Source: Methylolobus aquaticus (GTDB lineage: Bacteria; Pseudomonadota; Gammaproteobacteria; Methylococcales; Methylococcaceae). Taken from it: a DNA stretch of 64,000 bases. The translations under genes were made by a program, and so were the position numbers. The stretch is taken from positions 1-64,000 of the forward strand of contig SEYW01000009.1 in NCBI GenBank assembly GCA_004168015.1, read 5' to 3'. A model generated the notes under the pieces. The model was not told where the DNA came from, ran no database searches, and saw nothing but the letters and a program-made list of their open reading frames with translations. Shown here one piece after another: positions 29,316-38,906 of this stretch (the first letter of the stretch is position 1; every line of letters begins with the position of its first letter).

Positions 29316-31097
29316 TCAGGCCAATGTTACGAGAGCGTCGTTGGGACCGACGCTGTCACCCGCCTTGACGCTGATGTGGGTTACCTGGCCGCCAGTGCGC
29401 GCCCGGATCTCCGTTTCCATTTTCATGGCTTCAATAACGACGACCACATCACCCGCGGCCACGGTCTGGCCCTCGCGTACCGCGAGCCGGAGCACGAGGC
29501 CGGCCATCGGCGCCCGCACGGTCTCGGCGCCCACAGCCGAGGCACTGGCCGGTGCGACCGGGAGCGGTTGCGGGGTAATCGACCGGACCGCATCGCCCGG
29601 CCCGATTTCCACATGATATGAATTGCCGTTCACGCGGACCGCATAGGAGCGGATGCCCTCGGCAGCCGGGGTTGAGGCTGCGGGCTGTGGCGCTTCGGTC
29701 GCTGCCGGCGCTGTGCCGGGCATGGGTTCGAATGCGCTCGGATCATTGCGATGCTGCAGGAAGCGCCAGCCCACCTGGGGAAACATGGCATAGGTCAGCA
29801 CGTCATCAACCGGCGAACTGGCCAGTTGCACGCCGTGCTCCCGGGCCAACTGCGTCAACTCTTCCGACATCCTGTCGAACTCCGGCGCCAGCAGGTCTGC
29901 TGGTCTGACGGTGATGGGGGCGGTCGTTCCGAGCGCTCGCTGCTGCAATTCGGGGTCGACGGGCGCGGGCGTCGTGCCATACTCGCCGCGCAGCACGCCA
30001 ACGGTCTCCTTCGTGATCGTCTTGTAGCGTTCGCCGGACATCACGTTGATCACGGCTTGTGTGCCGACGATTTGGGAGGTGGGGGTGACCAGCGGGATAT
30101 AGCCGAGTTCACGCCGGACGACGGGAATCTCCGCCATGACCTCGTCGAGGCGGGACAGCGCGCCCTGTTCCTTGAGCTGGCTTTCCAGATTGGTGAGCAT
30201 GCCGCCGGGAATCTGCGCGACGAGGATGCGGCTATCCACCCCTTTCAGCGACCCCTCGAAGGCGGCGTACTTCCGGCGAACGCCGCGAAAATACAGTGCG
30301 ATCTCTTCAAGCAGTTTCAGGTCGAGCCCCGTTGCGCGGGGGTGGTCCTCAAAAGCGGCGACAACTGCCTCGGTGGGACTGTGGCCATACGTCATGCTCA
30401 TCGACGAGATGGCGGTGTCGACATTGTCGATACCGGCTTCGACGGCCTTGAGGATCGTCGCGGTGCTCAGGCCGGTGGTCGCGTGGCACTGCATGTGCAC
30501 CGGAATCATCAGCACGGACTTGAGTTTCCCGACCAGTTCTTCGGCCACATAGGGTTTCAGCAGGCCGGCCATGTCCTTGATGCAGATGGAATGCGCGCCC
30601 ATGTCCTGCAGGCGGCGCGCGAGGTCGACCCACATGTCCACGGTATGGATCGGGCTAACGGTGTAGGAGATCGCGGCTTGTGCGTGCCGTTCGACCGCGA
30701 CGGTCGCCTGGATCGCGCGTTGAAAATTTCGCTCGTCGTTGAGCGCGTCGAAGATGCGGAACACATCCACGCCGTTGACCGCGGCCCGCTCGACGAACTT
30801 CTCGACGACGTCGTCGGCGTAATGGCGATAGCCAAGCAGGTTCTGGCCGCGCAGCAACATTTGCAGGCGCGTCTTAGGCAGGCTCGCCTTCAGGCGGCGT
30901 AGCCGTTCCCAGGGATCCTCACCCAGATAGCGGATGCAGGCGTCGAAGGTCGCGCCACCCCAGGCCTCGAGTGACCAGAAGCCCACCGCATCCAGTTTCT
31001 CGCAGATCGGCAGCATGTCGTCGGTGCGCAACCGAGTCGCCAACAACGACTGATGAGCATCCCTTAGGACGACATCGGTGATACCTAATGGCTGCAT
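29316..31097 (-). CDS. oadA: Oxaloacetate decarboxylase alpha subunit (biotin carboxyltransferase)
   Basis: Cytoplasmic 593-residue subunit that moves CO2 from oxaloacetate to biotin. The N-terminal TIM barrel starts with [17 protein letters not shown] and includes the metal ligands of HMQCHATTG; a conserved carboxylase domain follows; an Ala/Pro-rich linker (about 460-510) precedes the biotinyl domain with biotinylated Lys in EAMKME. It lies between oadG and oadB. In a methanotroph the complex could balance C4-acid pools and Na+, by inference. Confidence 0.94.
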   Translation of the reverse strand: MQPLGITDVVLRDAHQSLLATRLRTDDMLPICEKLDAVGFWSLEAWGGATFDACIRYLGEDPWERLRRLKASLPKTRLQMLLRGQNLLGYRHYADDVVEKFVERAAVNGVDVFRIFDALNDERNFQRAIQATVAVERHAQAAISYTVSPIHTVDMWVDLARRLQDMGAHSICIKDMAGLLKPYVAEELVGKLKSVLMIPVHMQCHATTGLSTATILKAVEAGIDNVDTAISSMSMTYGHSPTEAVVAAFEDHPRATGLDLKLLEEIALYFRGVRRKYAAFEGSLKGVDSRILVAQIPGGMLTNLESQLKEQGALSRLDEVMAEIPVVRRELGYIPLVTPTSQIVGTQAVINVMSGERYKTITKETVGVLRGEYGTTPAPVDPELQQRALGTTAPITVRPADLLAPEFDRMSEELTQLAREHGVQLASSPVDDVLTYAMFPQVGWRFLQHRNDPSAFEPMPGTAPAATEAPQPAASTPAAEGIRSYAVRVNGNSYHVEIGPGDAVRSITPQPLPVAPASASAVGAETVRAPMAGLVLRLAVREGQTVAAGDVVVVIEAMKMETEIRARTGGQVTHISVKAGDSVGPNDALVTLA

Positions 31098-31102
31098 TGC
31101 GT

Positions 31103-31369
31103 TCAGTTCTCCCCGTTGGTGCGGTGTTCGTGCTGATGGACCGCAGCGATGATGGCGGCGACCACGGCCTGATTGTCGGGGCCGCAGCTATTGGCGAGCA
31201 GTTGCGGCTCCTCGGCAGGGGCCGCAGCCTTTGCTTCCCAGCGCACAAGCAGGCCATGGGTGCGTTGAATGATCCAGACCAGCAGCAGCAGGAACGAGAA
31301 GACGATCCCCATTCCAATCAGCATCAGGTTCACGCCTGAGAGCAGCAGTTCCGCTAACGGTGCTTCCAT
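31103..31369 (-). CDS. oadG: Oxaloacetate decarboxylase gamma subunit
   Basis: Small assembly subunit of 88 residues: one N-terminal membrane span ([20 protein letters not shown]) and a short hydrophilic tail with several His residues, as in OadG, where the tail binds Zn2+. The ATG at 31369 is chosen because the longer frame lacks family character. It is the first gene of the oad operon and ends 5 bp before oadA. Confidence 0.85.
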   Translation of the reverse strand: MEAPLAELLLSGVNLMLIGMGIVFSFLLLLVWIIQRTHGLLVRWEAKAAAPAEEPQLLANSCGPDNQAVVAAIIAAVHQHEHRTNGEN

Positions 31370-31633
31370 GATGATCGTCTTTTTGCCAGCCAAAAAACCG
31401 TGGAATAATACGGCGCCGCCGGCGCAATGTCGAACCGGGCCCGGCCTCGGGCGGCCGGGCAATCCAGCGATGCGCGGTCTGGCAACGGAACGCTACGGGA
31501 ATTTTTGGCGGTTCCCAGGGGTCGTAAAAGCGGTCGGTGCGAGGGTAGAAGTGCGGTGCGACGTGCGTACTGGACGCGTGGTGGCATCAAGCACGCTGCG
31601 GAAGCATCTCAGATTCAATGAGGATTACGGAAT

Positions 31634-31879
31634 ATGTTGTTATTTCTGAAAATATGCGCTGTGGCATCGGTCGTCATCCTGATCGTCGGGTTGATCAAAC
31701 CGAAGTGGGTTTTGTTCTTCATGAAATATCCCGATCGATTGACCGTCACCTCGCTGGCCATGGTGCTGTTCATGGCTTCGTGGACCGGGATTGCCAAACT
31801 GACCTTGAAGCCCAAGGAGCGCGTGGCCGAGCACCGATCTTCCGAGGACGTCAACCAGTTGAAGTTGGACCGACAGTGA
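31634..31879 (+). CDS. Small conserved membrane protein of unknown function
   Basis: An 81-residue protein with two predicted membrane spans (residues 2-22 and about 38-55) joined by KPKWVLFFMKYPDR, and a charged C-terminus. The ATG at 31634 follows GAGGATTACGG. I believe similar small proteins occur in other Gammaproteobacteria, but no function is known to me. It is divergent from the oad operon. Confidence 0.65.
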   Translation: MLLFLKICAVASVVILIVGLIKPKWVLFFMKYPDRLTVTSLAMVLFMASWTGIAKLTLKPKERVAEHRSSEDVNQLKLDRQ

Positions 31880-32035
31880 GGTCGCGCTGTGCCGTCTGAG
31901 CTACAAGCCTGGTGTGATGGGGCCTCATGTAAGAGACCAGGCCCCGGCAGGAACGCGAATCTCAGGTCGGCCGTTTCGATCCGAGCTCTCCGTCCACGAC
32001 CAAATGCAGGCAGCAGCATTCCTTAATGTAATGTC

Positions 32036-32041
32036 TTGACA
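32036..32041 (+). promoter_or_regulatory. Probable -35 box of the tRNA-Val promoter
   Basis: A perfect TTGACA lies 41 bp before the tRNA-Val gene. No convincing -10 hexamer stands at the ideal distance, so only the -35 box is proposed. Confidence 0.4.
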
Positions 32042-32081
32042 TGGACCGCGGGAATTTGCGAACCTCTACGGCCGCACATGC

Positions 32082-32156
32082 GGGCGGTTAGCTCAGCGGG
32101 AGAGCACTGCCTTCACACGGCAGGGGTCGTAGGTTCGAACCCTACACCGCCCACCA
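32082..32156 (+). tRNA. tRNA-Val (anticodon CAC), insertion site of the island
   Basis: GGGCGGT pairs with ACCGCCC, followed by A and an encoded CCA. The anticodon arm CTGCC-TTCACAC-GGCAG gives CAC. The gene is intact; its 3' 48 bases are repeated at 47724-47771, which shows that an element integrated here and restored the gene. Confidence 0.95.
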
Positions 32157-32157
32157 T
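32109..32157 (+). repeat. attL core (49-bp direct repeat)
   Basis: Identical over 49 bases to 47724-47772. It covers the tRNA-Val anticodon arm, T-arm, acceptor 3' strand and CCA plus one base. This is the left attachment site. Confidence 0.92.
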
Positions 32158-32187
32158 CAAAACAATAGCTTAGACTCTCCTCGCTCA

Positions 32188-32210
32188 TCCGTACGGAATC
32201 TGTACGGAAA
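32188..32210 (+). promoter_or_regulatory. Putative integrase/excisionase arm site, left
   Basis: TCCGTACGGAA-T-CTGTACGGAAA, in which GTACGGAA occurs twice 11 bp apart. It matches 47595-47617 with one mismatch. It lies 31 bp inside attL. Arm-type recombinase or AlpA-type factor binding is inferred from position and repetition. Confidence 0.65.
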
Positions 32211-32414
32211 ACGGCTTTCGATCGTGATCTCGTTTGAGGGAGAAAACGGCGCTTTCTCCCGCCTTGGTGATGTCGGCGTGCCGCCGAATTACACGGGCCT
32301 GATCCGGTTCATGTCGTTCAATCCGATCAGTAGGTGGCTGCGGCCGCCGTCCATTCCTACCGGTCTCAATATGTCGGCCAGATCGCCAGGGACCCGGTGC
32401 CGGGAAAGTTTGCT

Positions 32415-32467
32415 TGCAGCGGACTCTTAATCCGCTTGTCGTAGGTTCGACCCCTGCAGGGCGCACA
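32415..32467 (+). pseudogene. 3' half of a tRNA, probably tRNA-Lys (CTT)
   Basis: GCGGA-CTCTTAA-TCCGC is a full anticodon stem-loop (CTT), followed by a T-arm GTAGG-TTCGACC-CCTGC and an acceptor strand AGGGCGC-A. No matching 5' half precedes it and the end reads CAA instead of CCA. It looks like an old attachment-site scar carried by the element. Confidence 0.65.
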
Positions 32468-32476
32468 AAATAATTC

Positions 32477-32512
32477 AAAGGCTTGCAGCGATGCAGGCCT
32501 TTATTATTTTTG
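32477..32512 (+). terminator. Intrinsic terminator between attL and the cas operon
   Basis: An 11-bp stem (AAAGGCTTGCA / TGCAGGCCTTT, one G-T pair) with a GCGA loop is followed by ATTATTTTT. It would isolate the cas operon from tRNA read-through. Confidence 0.7.
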
Positions 32513-32828
32513 TGGGGTTAGCGTAGAACGAAATTGAGCGTCGCCGGCCGTCGTGTTCAGGCTTCGCACTGCGTACGTGGCGCGTGCCTACGTTCCCAAA
32601 TTTCCGGCCGTAAAGACGCCAAACTGTACCTTCCACGCGGTTCTTTCGGTTCGATCAGGTGCCGGGCGTCGACTTGTTTCAGTCGAAAGTGATAGCTCAC
32701 CCTCGGATGTGATTTCGACGCATCGCCTTTAGCATTACACTGGACAGGCAGCGCCTTTGCCGCATCAAAACGACGGGGTCTCACTGTGTCTCCTTCCCTC
32801 TGTGGCCACTGCACATAAGGACAATGTC

Positions 32829-33443
32829 ATGGAACAGGACGGACACAATTCTCCGCGAATCGACCTCTTTTTCCCCGTGACGGGAAGTGAACTTCCGGTT
32901 GACCACGGCTACCAACTCTTTGCCGCCTTGGCGCGGGCACTGGAAACGCCGAGCAACACGTGGCTTCATGACAGCGACGCGTTTGGCATTCACCGGATCC
33001 GTGGCCGATATCTGGGTCAGGGGAGACTATCCGTGCCACCCGGTGCTCGGCTTGGTATCAGGCTCCCGGCCGCATTTATTCCCTGCTGGCTGCCCCTCGC
33101 AGGCAAGCACCTGCTGGTTGGGAATGATCGCCTTGCAGTGGGCATTCCCGTGCCGTACGCGCTCAAACCCGCTTCCAATCTGTATTCCCATCTCGTGACC
33201 ACTCGCAATGGCCATGACGAGTCACGTTTCGATGCGGAAATCAGCCGACAACTCGAAGCCTTGGAAATCAATGCTCGGTTCGCTCGGGGACCACGGCGCA
33301 CCTTTCGGGCGAAGGAGAAACAGATAGTGGCATACACCCTGTGGGTGAGCGATTTGACCGCAGCGGGGTCGATTCGTTTACAGGAAATGGGGCTGGGAGG
33401 TAGGCGTAAGCTGGGGTGCGGGCTTTTCGTGCCGGAGGAGTAA
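32829..33443 (+). CDS. cas6: CRISPR pre-crRNA endonuclease Cas6 (MYXAN type, Cmx6)
   Basis: RNase of 204 residues that should cut the repeat RNA. The N-terminus IDLFFPVTGSELPVDHGYQLF is the hallmark of Cmx6-type Cas6, and the C-terminus has the glycine-rich GLGGRRKLGCGLF loop of Cas6 RAMP proteins. Start ATG 32829 follows AAGGACAATGTC; longer frames reach upstream without similarity. It heads a five-gene cas operon, which is unusual because Cas6 more often lies inside or after the cascade genes. Confidence 0.87.
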   Translation: MEQDGHNSPRIDLFFPVTGSELPVDHGYQLFAALARALETPSNTWLHDSDAFGIHRIRGRYLGQGRLSVPPGARLGIRLPAAFIPCWLPLAGKHLLVGNDRLAVGIPVPYALKPASNLYSHLVTTRNGHDESRFDAEISRQLEALEINARFARGPRRTFRAKEKQIVAYTLWVSDLTAAGSIRLQEMGLGGRRKLGCGLFVPEE

Positions 33444-33447
33444 TTGC

Positions 33448-35727
33448 TTGGCCGAGTACAGAAACCTTCTAGCAAAAAGTTGGGATGTCAGTCTCGCGCC
33501 TGAACCGCCTTCACATTGCCGCCTGTTGACCCATCTGAAAGCCGTGCAGGCGGCGGCAGAAGCCATCGCCGACAGTGTCGGAGCGTCGATCCTCGCGAAT
33601 CTCGAGCTGGACTTAGGTCTTTGGGCACCACGACTGCGAATCGCCTTGTCACTGGCCGGCATGCTCCACGATTTGGGTAAGGCCAATGGTTATTTTCAGG
33701 GCATGGTACGCGGCAAGGCGGAGTACCCCGCCACCGCGCAGCCCATTCGCCACGAACTGCTAACAGTCCTCATCGTGTTAAACAACAGCGGCGGCATGGC
33801 CGACTGGCTGCTGCGGCGACTTGCCGAAGCCGGGCAAGAAGCGGTAGCCGACGCAATGTTCCGGACGGTAATCGGGGCCATCGCGGGGCATCACATCAAA
33901 CTGGATGGCGAGTGGAGCAAAGCCTTCCCGCGCCAAGGTGGAGGTGGTTCCGCGATCGATATCTACCTGGGCCACCTTGATCTGGCGCCCCTGTTCTGCG
34001 ACGGGCTGCCGCGTCGGAACGAATCCTGGTCACTGCTCGTCTCGGATCCGCACTATCCAGGCAAACTCCGGTCTCGCTTCAACCAAGAAAGTATCGAATG
34101 GCAAGACTTTCTGGATGCCAATCCGGATTGGAAACGCTTTGCGACCGCGGTTAAAGCCCTGACAGTGGCGGCAGATGTGGCCGGTAGTGCGCTGCTGCCC
34201 GAAGGCGTCGGCATCAAGGGTTGGGTGCGGGATGCCTTGGATCGCCGAACTACAGCCGAAAGATTGGACGGTGTAGCCCGAAACCGACTCGGCCAGCGCC
34301 CGGCGCGTCCGTTTCAATTGGCGATCGGCACCAGTTCAACACGGGTAACGCTGGTCGAAGCGGGCTGCGGCAGTGGCAAAACCGCCGCTGCCTACCTGTG
34401 GGCAGCGCAACAACTCCGCGGCCGCAAGCTTTTTTTCTGCTATCCCACAACTGGGACCGCCACGGAAGGATTCCTTGACTACGTAGCGCAATCGGACGTT
34501 GAAGCCGCCTTGATCCACTCCCGGGCTCAAGTCGATCTAGAACAGGTGGCCATGAGCCGGGATGGCTTGCACGCAGACGAGAAACAGGATCAACGGCTGC
34601 GTATCGCCTCGCTCAACGCCTGGGCGCCGGAAGTTGTGCTTTGTACCGCGGATGCAGTGTTGGCCCTCGCGCGAAACAACCGACAGGGGCTGTACCGGTC
34701 ACCCTCGCTGCTCGCCGGTGCCTTCGTCTTCGACGAACTGCACGCTTACGATGACGCGATGTTCGCCAGCGTTGTGGCGCTGATAAAAGCTCTGCCCGGC
34801 GCACCTTTCCTGTTGATGAGCGCTTCCCTGCCCACAAACCGTAAAGAATTTTTGCGCCAAACGTTGGGAGAGGTGGGCATCGTAGCGCCTCCCGCCGAAC
34901 TCGAAGCGATCCCACGCTATTCGATCGCGCGTGCCGATCCCGCCGCCGCCTTCACGCAGGCGGCTGAACGGGTAAGCCAAGGTGGGCGCGTTTTGTGGGT
35001 GTGCAATGTTGTAGCCCGCGCGCAGGCCACTTTTGACTGCGCGAGCGCGGTGGGACTGCCGGTCGTCGCGTACCACAGCCGTTTCCGGTACCAAGACCGG
35101 GTCGCACGTCATCGGGAAGTTGTGGAGGCATTCGCCGCACCAGTGGGTGCCGGATTGCTGGCGGTGACCACCCAGGTGGCGGAAATGTCGCTGGATTTAG
35201 ATGCTGACCTGCTCATCAGCGAATTGGCTCCCGTCCCAGCGCTCATCCAGCGCCTCGGCCGGCTCAACCGACGGGTTTCAGAGCAGGACCCAGGCCGCCC
35301 TCGCACTGCCCTGATGCTTCGCCCGGACAACGAGCCTCCTTATGAACGCCCGGAATTAGACGCCGCCGACGCCTGGCTCGACGGACTCATGGAACTGGCC
35401 CGCCCACTGTCACAACGCGATCTGGCCGACGGCTTTTTAGCCCTTACGGATGACGGTCCGCTTAGGCTCGACCTGAGAATGCCATGGCTCGATTCCGGAT
35501 GGTGCGCCACGCCGCAATCGGTGCGGGAGCCAGGTTTCAATGTCACCGTTCTTCTCGCAGCGGATGCCGGCAGGTGTCGCGTTGACGCCAAGGAATTGGT
35601 GAAGCGTAGCCTACCCATGCCCTATCACGAACGCATGGAATCATGGACCAGGCTGCACGGAGCCTTCGTCGCTCCACCTAATGCGATTCGATACGATGCA
35701 CACCGAGGTGCCACTTGGGCCGATTGA
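33448..35727 (+). CDS. cas3: CRISPR nuclease-helicase Cas3 (HD + DExH)
   Basis: Effector of 759 residues that degrades target DNA. HD domain: His29 (LLTHL), His74-Asp75 (MLHDLGK), His102 (IRHE), GHH at 148-149 and Asp243. Helicase: Walker A GCGSGKT (306-312), motif II DELH (429-432), SAS motif III and motif VI QRLGRLNRR. All key residues are visible, so it should be active. The start is TTG 33448 with GGAGGAG seven bases before it, 4 bp after cas6. It overlaps cas8 by 13 bp. Confidence 0.92.
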   Translation: MAEYRNLLAKSWDVSLAPEPPSHCRLLTHLKAVQAAAEAIADSVGASILANLELDLGLWAPRLRIALSLAGMLHDLGKANGYFQGMVRGKAEYPATAQPIRHELLTVLIVLNNSGGMADWLLRRLAEAGQEAVADAMFRTVIGAIAGHHIKLDGEWSKAFPRQGGGGSAIDIYLGHLDLAPLFCDGLPRRNESWSLLVSDPHYPGKLRSRFNQESIEWQDFLDANPDWKRFATAVKALTVAADVAGSALLPEGVGIKGWVRDALDRRTTAERLDGVARNRLGQRPARPFQLAIGTSSTRVTLVEAGCGSGKTAAAYLWAAQQLRGRKLFFCYPTTGTATEGFLDYVAQSDVEAALIHSRAQVDLEQVAMSRDGLHADEKQDQRLRIASLNAWAPEVVLCTADAVLALARNNRQGLYRSPSLLAGAFVFDELHAYDDAMFASVVALIKALPGAPFLLMSASLPTNRKEFLRQTLGEVGIVAPPAELEAIPRYSIARADPAAAFTQAAERVSQGGRVLWVCNVVARAQATFDCASAVGLPVVAYHSRFRYQDRVARHREVVEAFAAPVGAGLLAVTTQVAEMSLDLDADLLISELAPVPALIQRLGRLNRRVSEQDPGRPRTALMLRPDNEPPYERPELDAADAWLDGLMELARPLSQRDLADGFLALTDDGPLRLDLRMPWLDSGWCATPQSVREPGFNVTVLLAADAGRCRVDAKELVKRSLPMPYHERMESWTRLHGAFVAPPNAIRYDAHRGATWAD

Positions 35728-37286
35728 CCTGCGAACTCCATCGACCGGGCATGACCGCCTTGCACCGGGTGGGCCTGGCTGGCCTTTACATGACCCTGGA
35801 CGCTTTCGACAACAATCCGGGCGACAAGGCTGCCCTGAAAGCAGCGGGGCTCACCTGGACCTTGGAGGAGCGCAAGGTAACGCTAGATTTCGGCGAGGGA
35901 AAAGCGCAGGCAGGGCTGAGCAAACTGTTGGAGCTGGCCTTCCAACTTGAGAATGGCTTTTTCAAGCTGCCGGGGTTGAATCGCGGAGCACCGCCAACAC
36001 TAGAGCAGCAGTGGCTAATTTATCAGGCGCTGTTGGGCACTTTTCTGCAATTTGGCCCCCATCGGCCAACAGGGAAAAAGGACACCCTGATTATTGAGGT
36101 CGACGACAAGCAACTGAGACTTCCCGGCTTTGCCCCCATCACGCGCTATCGCCACCAGGAGGCTGCTAAGGATTTTCTTACCGGGAAAGGAAAATTGGGC
36201 GAGAACGTGGAATTGGTGGGATGGCTATACCCCGGCGGCTCGCAGCGTCATGTCGCTTGGGCAGAGTCCACCCTTGAGGAGCCCGCTGAGCTGGCCTTTT
36301 GCCTGCTCTTCGCCCCGGTGGGCGCCATCTTTTTCCACATCGCCTCGCGTCGCAGCGGGGGCAAAGCTCGTACTGCTCTGGTCCTGCCTACCGTTTCCAG
36401 CCTCTTGGCCTATGCCCGACTCCGGCGTTTCGTAGCGGAAAGTGGTGTGCTCAGCCTAACAGCAGCGTCGCCGACCGATGCTGCTCTGCAACTGGCGGTG
36501 CTGGCTCGGGGCCAGGAGTTGACTGAAGATCTTCAAGGCCCGATCCGCGTCATGGCCTTCGGCATCGTCGCCTGGAACAAAAAGCAGAAGAGCCGCACCG
36601 CTGCTTATTCGATCAACGTGGCCCGACTTCCGGGCCTGCGCAACTATGAACTGGCCAGCGGCATCTTCCGGAATCGTTGGCAGACCATTGCGGCCAAGCG
36701 GGATCGGAAGGGCAACGTGAAGGAGCCCGAATCTGCTTTCGTACGCCCCTTCACCGCCCGAGAAATCATCGCCAACAATGTGGCCCTTCGCCGGCCGTGG
36801 TATGCCGGCTTCGCTGAAGACATGGTCCACCAAGACACCCGGTTGGCACTGCAATTCGAACGAAAGGAGCTGTACCAGATGACCGAAGAAGCCGAATACG
36901 ATCACCCCAACGAACGTATCTTCATCCGGACCTGCCACGAAGCATGGCGGCGGCGCCTGGGACAGCTGGGAGACCGGGCGCGCCGCGAACACATCGCTTT
37001 TTCCCGTCTGGCCAGCGGCGAGTATGAGAAGCTCCGGGTTGCCCTGGCGCGCTGCAAGAACGCCACCACACTCCGCGCGACTCTGACCGATTTCTGGTCC
37101 CGCGCCGGCTCGCTGCCCACGCTGCAAACGGGCTGGGTCACCGTTCTGCCGCTGCTTGAAGAGGCACATTGGCGCAAGGCCCGCGATCTAGCCCTCCTGG
37201 CTCTCGCCAGTTATCAGCCAGCCAATGAAAACGAACGGTTTGACCTGGCCCAAACTCCCACCGAAGAAGCAGGAATCGAACCATGA
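35715..37286 (+). CDS. CRISPR cascade large subunit, Cas8/Cmx8 (MYXAN type)
   Basis: Large subunit of the type I effector complex, 523 residues. ELHRPGMTALHRVGLAGLYMTL near the N-terminus and the C-terminal layout match what I know as Cmx8/Cas8a1 of MYXAN-type systems; identity beyond that is not checked. No ATG gives the full N-terminus, so TTG 35715 or TTG 35724 is the probable start; ATG 35751 would cut into the conserved segment. It overlaps cas3 by 13 bp and cas7 by 4 bp (ATGA). Confidence 0.78.
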   Translation: MGRLTCELHRPGMTALHRVGLAGLYMTLDAFDNNPGDKAALKAAGLTWTLEERKVTLDFGEGKAQAGLSKLLELAFQLENGFFKLPGLNRGAPPTLEQQWLIYQALLGTFLQFGPHRPTGKKDTLIIEVDDKQLRLPGFAPITRYRHQEAAKDFLTGKGKLGENVELVGWLYPGGSQRHVAWAESTLEEPAELAFCLLFAPVGAIFFHIASRRSGGKARTALVLPTVSSLLAYARLRRFVAESGVLSLTAASPTDAALQLAVLARGQELTEDLQGPIRVMAFGIVAWNKKQKSRTAAYSINVARLPGLRNYELASGIFRNRWQTIAAKRDRKGNVKEPESAFVRPFTAREIIANNVALRRPWYAGFAEDMVHQDTRLALQFERKELYQMTEEAEYDHPNERIFIRTCHEAWRRRLGQLGDRARREHIAFSRLASGEYEKLRVALARCKNATTLRATLTDFWSRAGSLPTLQTGWVTVLPLLEEAHWRKARDLALLALASYQPANENERFDLAQTPTEEAGIEP

Positions 37287-38206
37287 GCAGACACCTTTTC
37301 GGTCTCATCGCAACCCCATACGGCATTGCTGCGAACAATCGGGGCGAGAACGATGGCAACATCACAACCCTGCAAAAGCTCCTCTGGAATGGTGAGATCC
37401 ATACCACCGTATCCGCGGAAGCGATTCGCTGGGCTATCCGTTACTACTGGCAGCGAAAGGGCTTGCCGGTCAATCGGGAGTGGCTGGAAGAGGAAAACGA
37501 CCACCGCTGGACAGACCCACGCTGGTTAGCCTGGACCGACCCGGACGGAAAAGGGAAGGGGAGAAAGCGGTGCATCGACGACGATGTTCTGGGATACATG
37601 GTGGCTGAGGCTGCCAAGGAAGACGGCAGCGATACACCCGGCTCCGCCATCAAGCGGCGCGGCCCACTCGAAGTGACCCGTGCCATCTCGCTGACACCGT
37701 TTGCCGGGGATATCACGTTCAACGCGAAGAGCGGCACCAAGACCAACACCAGCCTGTACGGCACGGAAGTCCACGCCACCCGCTATCAATATGGATTCGG
37801 ACTCACACCTGCTCACCTGCACGACCCGGCCCATGCGCTGGCCGTGGTGGAAGCCGTTGGCGGGCTGTCCGAAGTGGCTGGCAACCAGAGTCGTTTCCTT
37901 TTCGACTTCTCGCCTGAGGCGGTCATCTTCCGCTGGACGGAGGATTTCGCCCCCCGGATGTTGTACGGCTTCCAGTTGGACGAACACGGCCGATTGGACC
38001 TGCCCGCCGTACTTGGACGGGTGCTCTTGGGCGATCTCGACCCCGCGGAATTGGTGGTAGGCCTGGGTCGTCCGGACCTGCTCGCCGAATCCGCCAGCGA
38101 TGCGCTCAAGCGCCATGGGATCGAGCCTGTTGGTATCCGTCAGGCCGCTGCCACGGTCTGTACCCGCATGACGCAGGATTTGGCTCTACCGGAGCCCGGG
38201 ACATGA
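37283..38206 (+). CDS. cas7: CRISPR cascade backbone Cas7 (Cst2/DevR family)
   Basis: RAMP backbone subunit that polymerises on crRNA, 307 residues. MSRHLFGLIATPYGIAANNR resembles DevR/Cst2-type Cas7, and KRRGPLEVTRAISLTPFAGD and SGTKTNTSLYGTEVHATRYQ carry the family core. ATGA overlaps link it to cas8 before and cas5 after, so production of the subunits is coupled. Confidence 0.87.
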   Translation: MSRHLFGLIATPYGIAANNRGENDGNITTLQKLLWNGEIHTTVSAEAIRWAIRYYWQRKGLPVNREWLEEENDHRWTDPRWLAWTDPDGKGKGRKRCIDDDVLGYMVAEAAKEDGSDTPGSAIKRRGPLEVTRAISLTPFAGDITFNAKSGTKTNTSLYGTEVHATRYQYGFGLTPAHLHDPAHALAVVEAVGGLSEVAGNQSRFLFDFSPEAVIFRWTEDFAPRMLYGFQLDEHGRLDLPAVLGRVLLGDLDPAELVVGLGRPDLLAESASDALKRHGIEPVGIRQAAATVCTRMTQDLALPEPGT

Positions 38207-38850
38207 GTCAGCCCATCGGGATGTTCATCTCGGTGCCGGTGGCCGGCTTCCGCGCTCCTCACGCGCGCGAATATTTCGAGACGCTGCCGGTGCCACCTCC
38301 CTCGACCGTATACGGTATGTTGCTGTCCCTGGTGGGTGAAGTTGAGCGCGGGCGCCACGAAGGGGCCGAACTGGCACTGGCGATGCTGTCGGAGCCATCG
38401 GTTTCAGTGGTTCTGCGCACTACCTGGCGGGTCAAGGACAAGAAGCAGGGACCGGGCTTGGGCAGCAATCGTCGGCCGGATTTCCAGGAGCTCCTGACTG
38501 GTCTGCACCTTGCCGCCTGGGTGCGGGCAGGGCGGAACGAAATTCGCAAACCCACGCTGGTCGAACGGGTCCGGGACGTGCTCGCCGATCCCTCCGCAAG
38601 CCACCGGTTCGGCGCCCTTTCCCTGGGGGAAAGTACCCACCTGGTGGATGAGCTACGCCCGCTCCGCGACGGCGATCTGGCCGGCGCCCGCGCCCTGATT
38701 GAGGACGTCGAGGGTGATCTTTCCCTTACACACTGGCCGAACCACGTCGGCTCCAGAGGTACGGCCTGGGGACAGTATCGCCTGGATAAAACTATGGGTG
38801 CAGAACTGCCGCCCGAGGGCGCCTGGATCGCCATCTGCCGCGCCAACTGA
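38203..38850 (+). CDS. cas5: CRISPR cascade subunit Cas5 (DevS/Cmx5 family)
   Basis: RAMP protein of 215 residues that caps the 5' handle of crRNA. The N-terminal strand GMFISVPVAGFRAPHAREY, the PPPSTVYGMLLSLVGE helix and the final THWPNHVGSRGTAWGQYRL are typical of Cas5 proteins. Last cas gene of the operon; the array starts only 56 bp after its stop, and neither cas1, cas2 nor cas4 is present anywhere in the window. Confidence 0.88.
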   Translation: MSQPIGMFISVPVAGFRAPHAREYFETLPVPPPSTVYGMLLSLVGEVERGRHEGAELALAMLSEPSVSVVLRTTWRVKDKKQGPGLGSNRRPDFQELLTGLHLAAWVRAGRNEIRKPTLVERVRDVLADPSASHRFGALSLGESTHLVDELRPLRDGDLAGARALIEDVEGDLSLTHWPNHVGSRGTAWGQYRLDKTMGAELPPEGAWIAICRAN

Positions 38851-38876
38851 CCGATACGTTAGGCCGAGACCGATAT
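38846..38876 (+). repeat. Possible degenerate CRISPR repeat over the cas5 stop
   Basis: CTGACCGATAC...GGCCGAGA resembles the first 25 bases of the repeat with several changes and overlaps the cas5 stop codon. The distance to the first true repeat is about ten bases short of a full period. It may be a decayed unit, and it occupies the place where a leader would be expected. Confidence 0.3.
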
Positions 38877-38906
38877 GGATTCTCCTGATCCCCTGCTCCT
38901 GCACAT

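Noticed and set aside
32829..38850. CRISPR-associated transposon
   Set aside because: No tnsA/B/C or tniQ genes are present, and a complete Cas3 is encoded, so a normal interference system is more likely.
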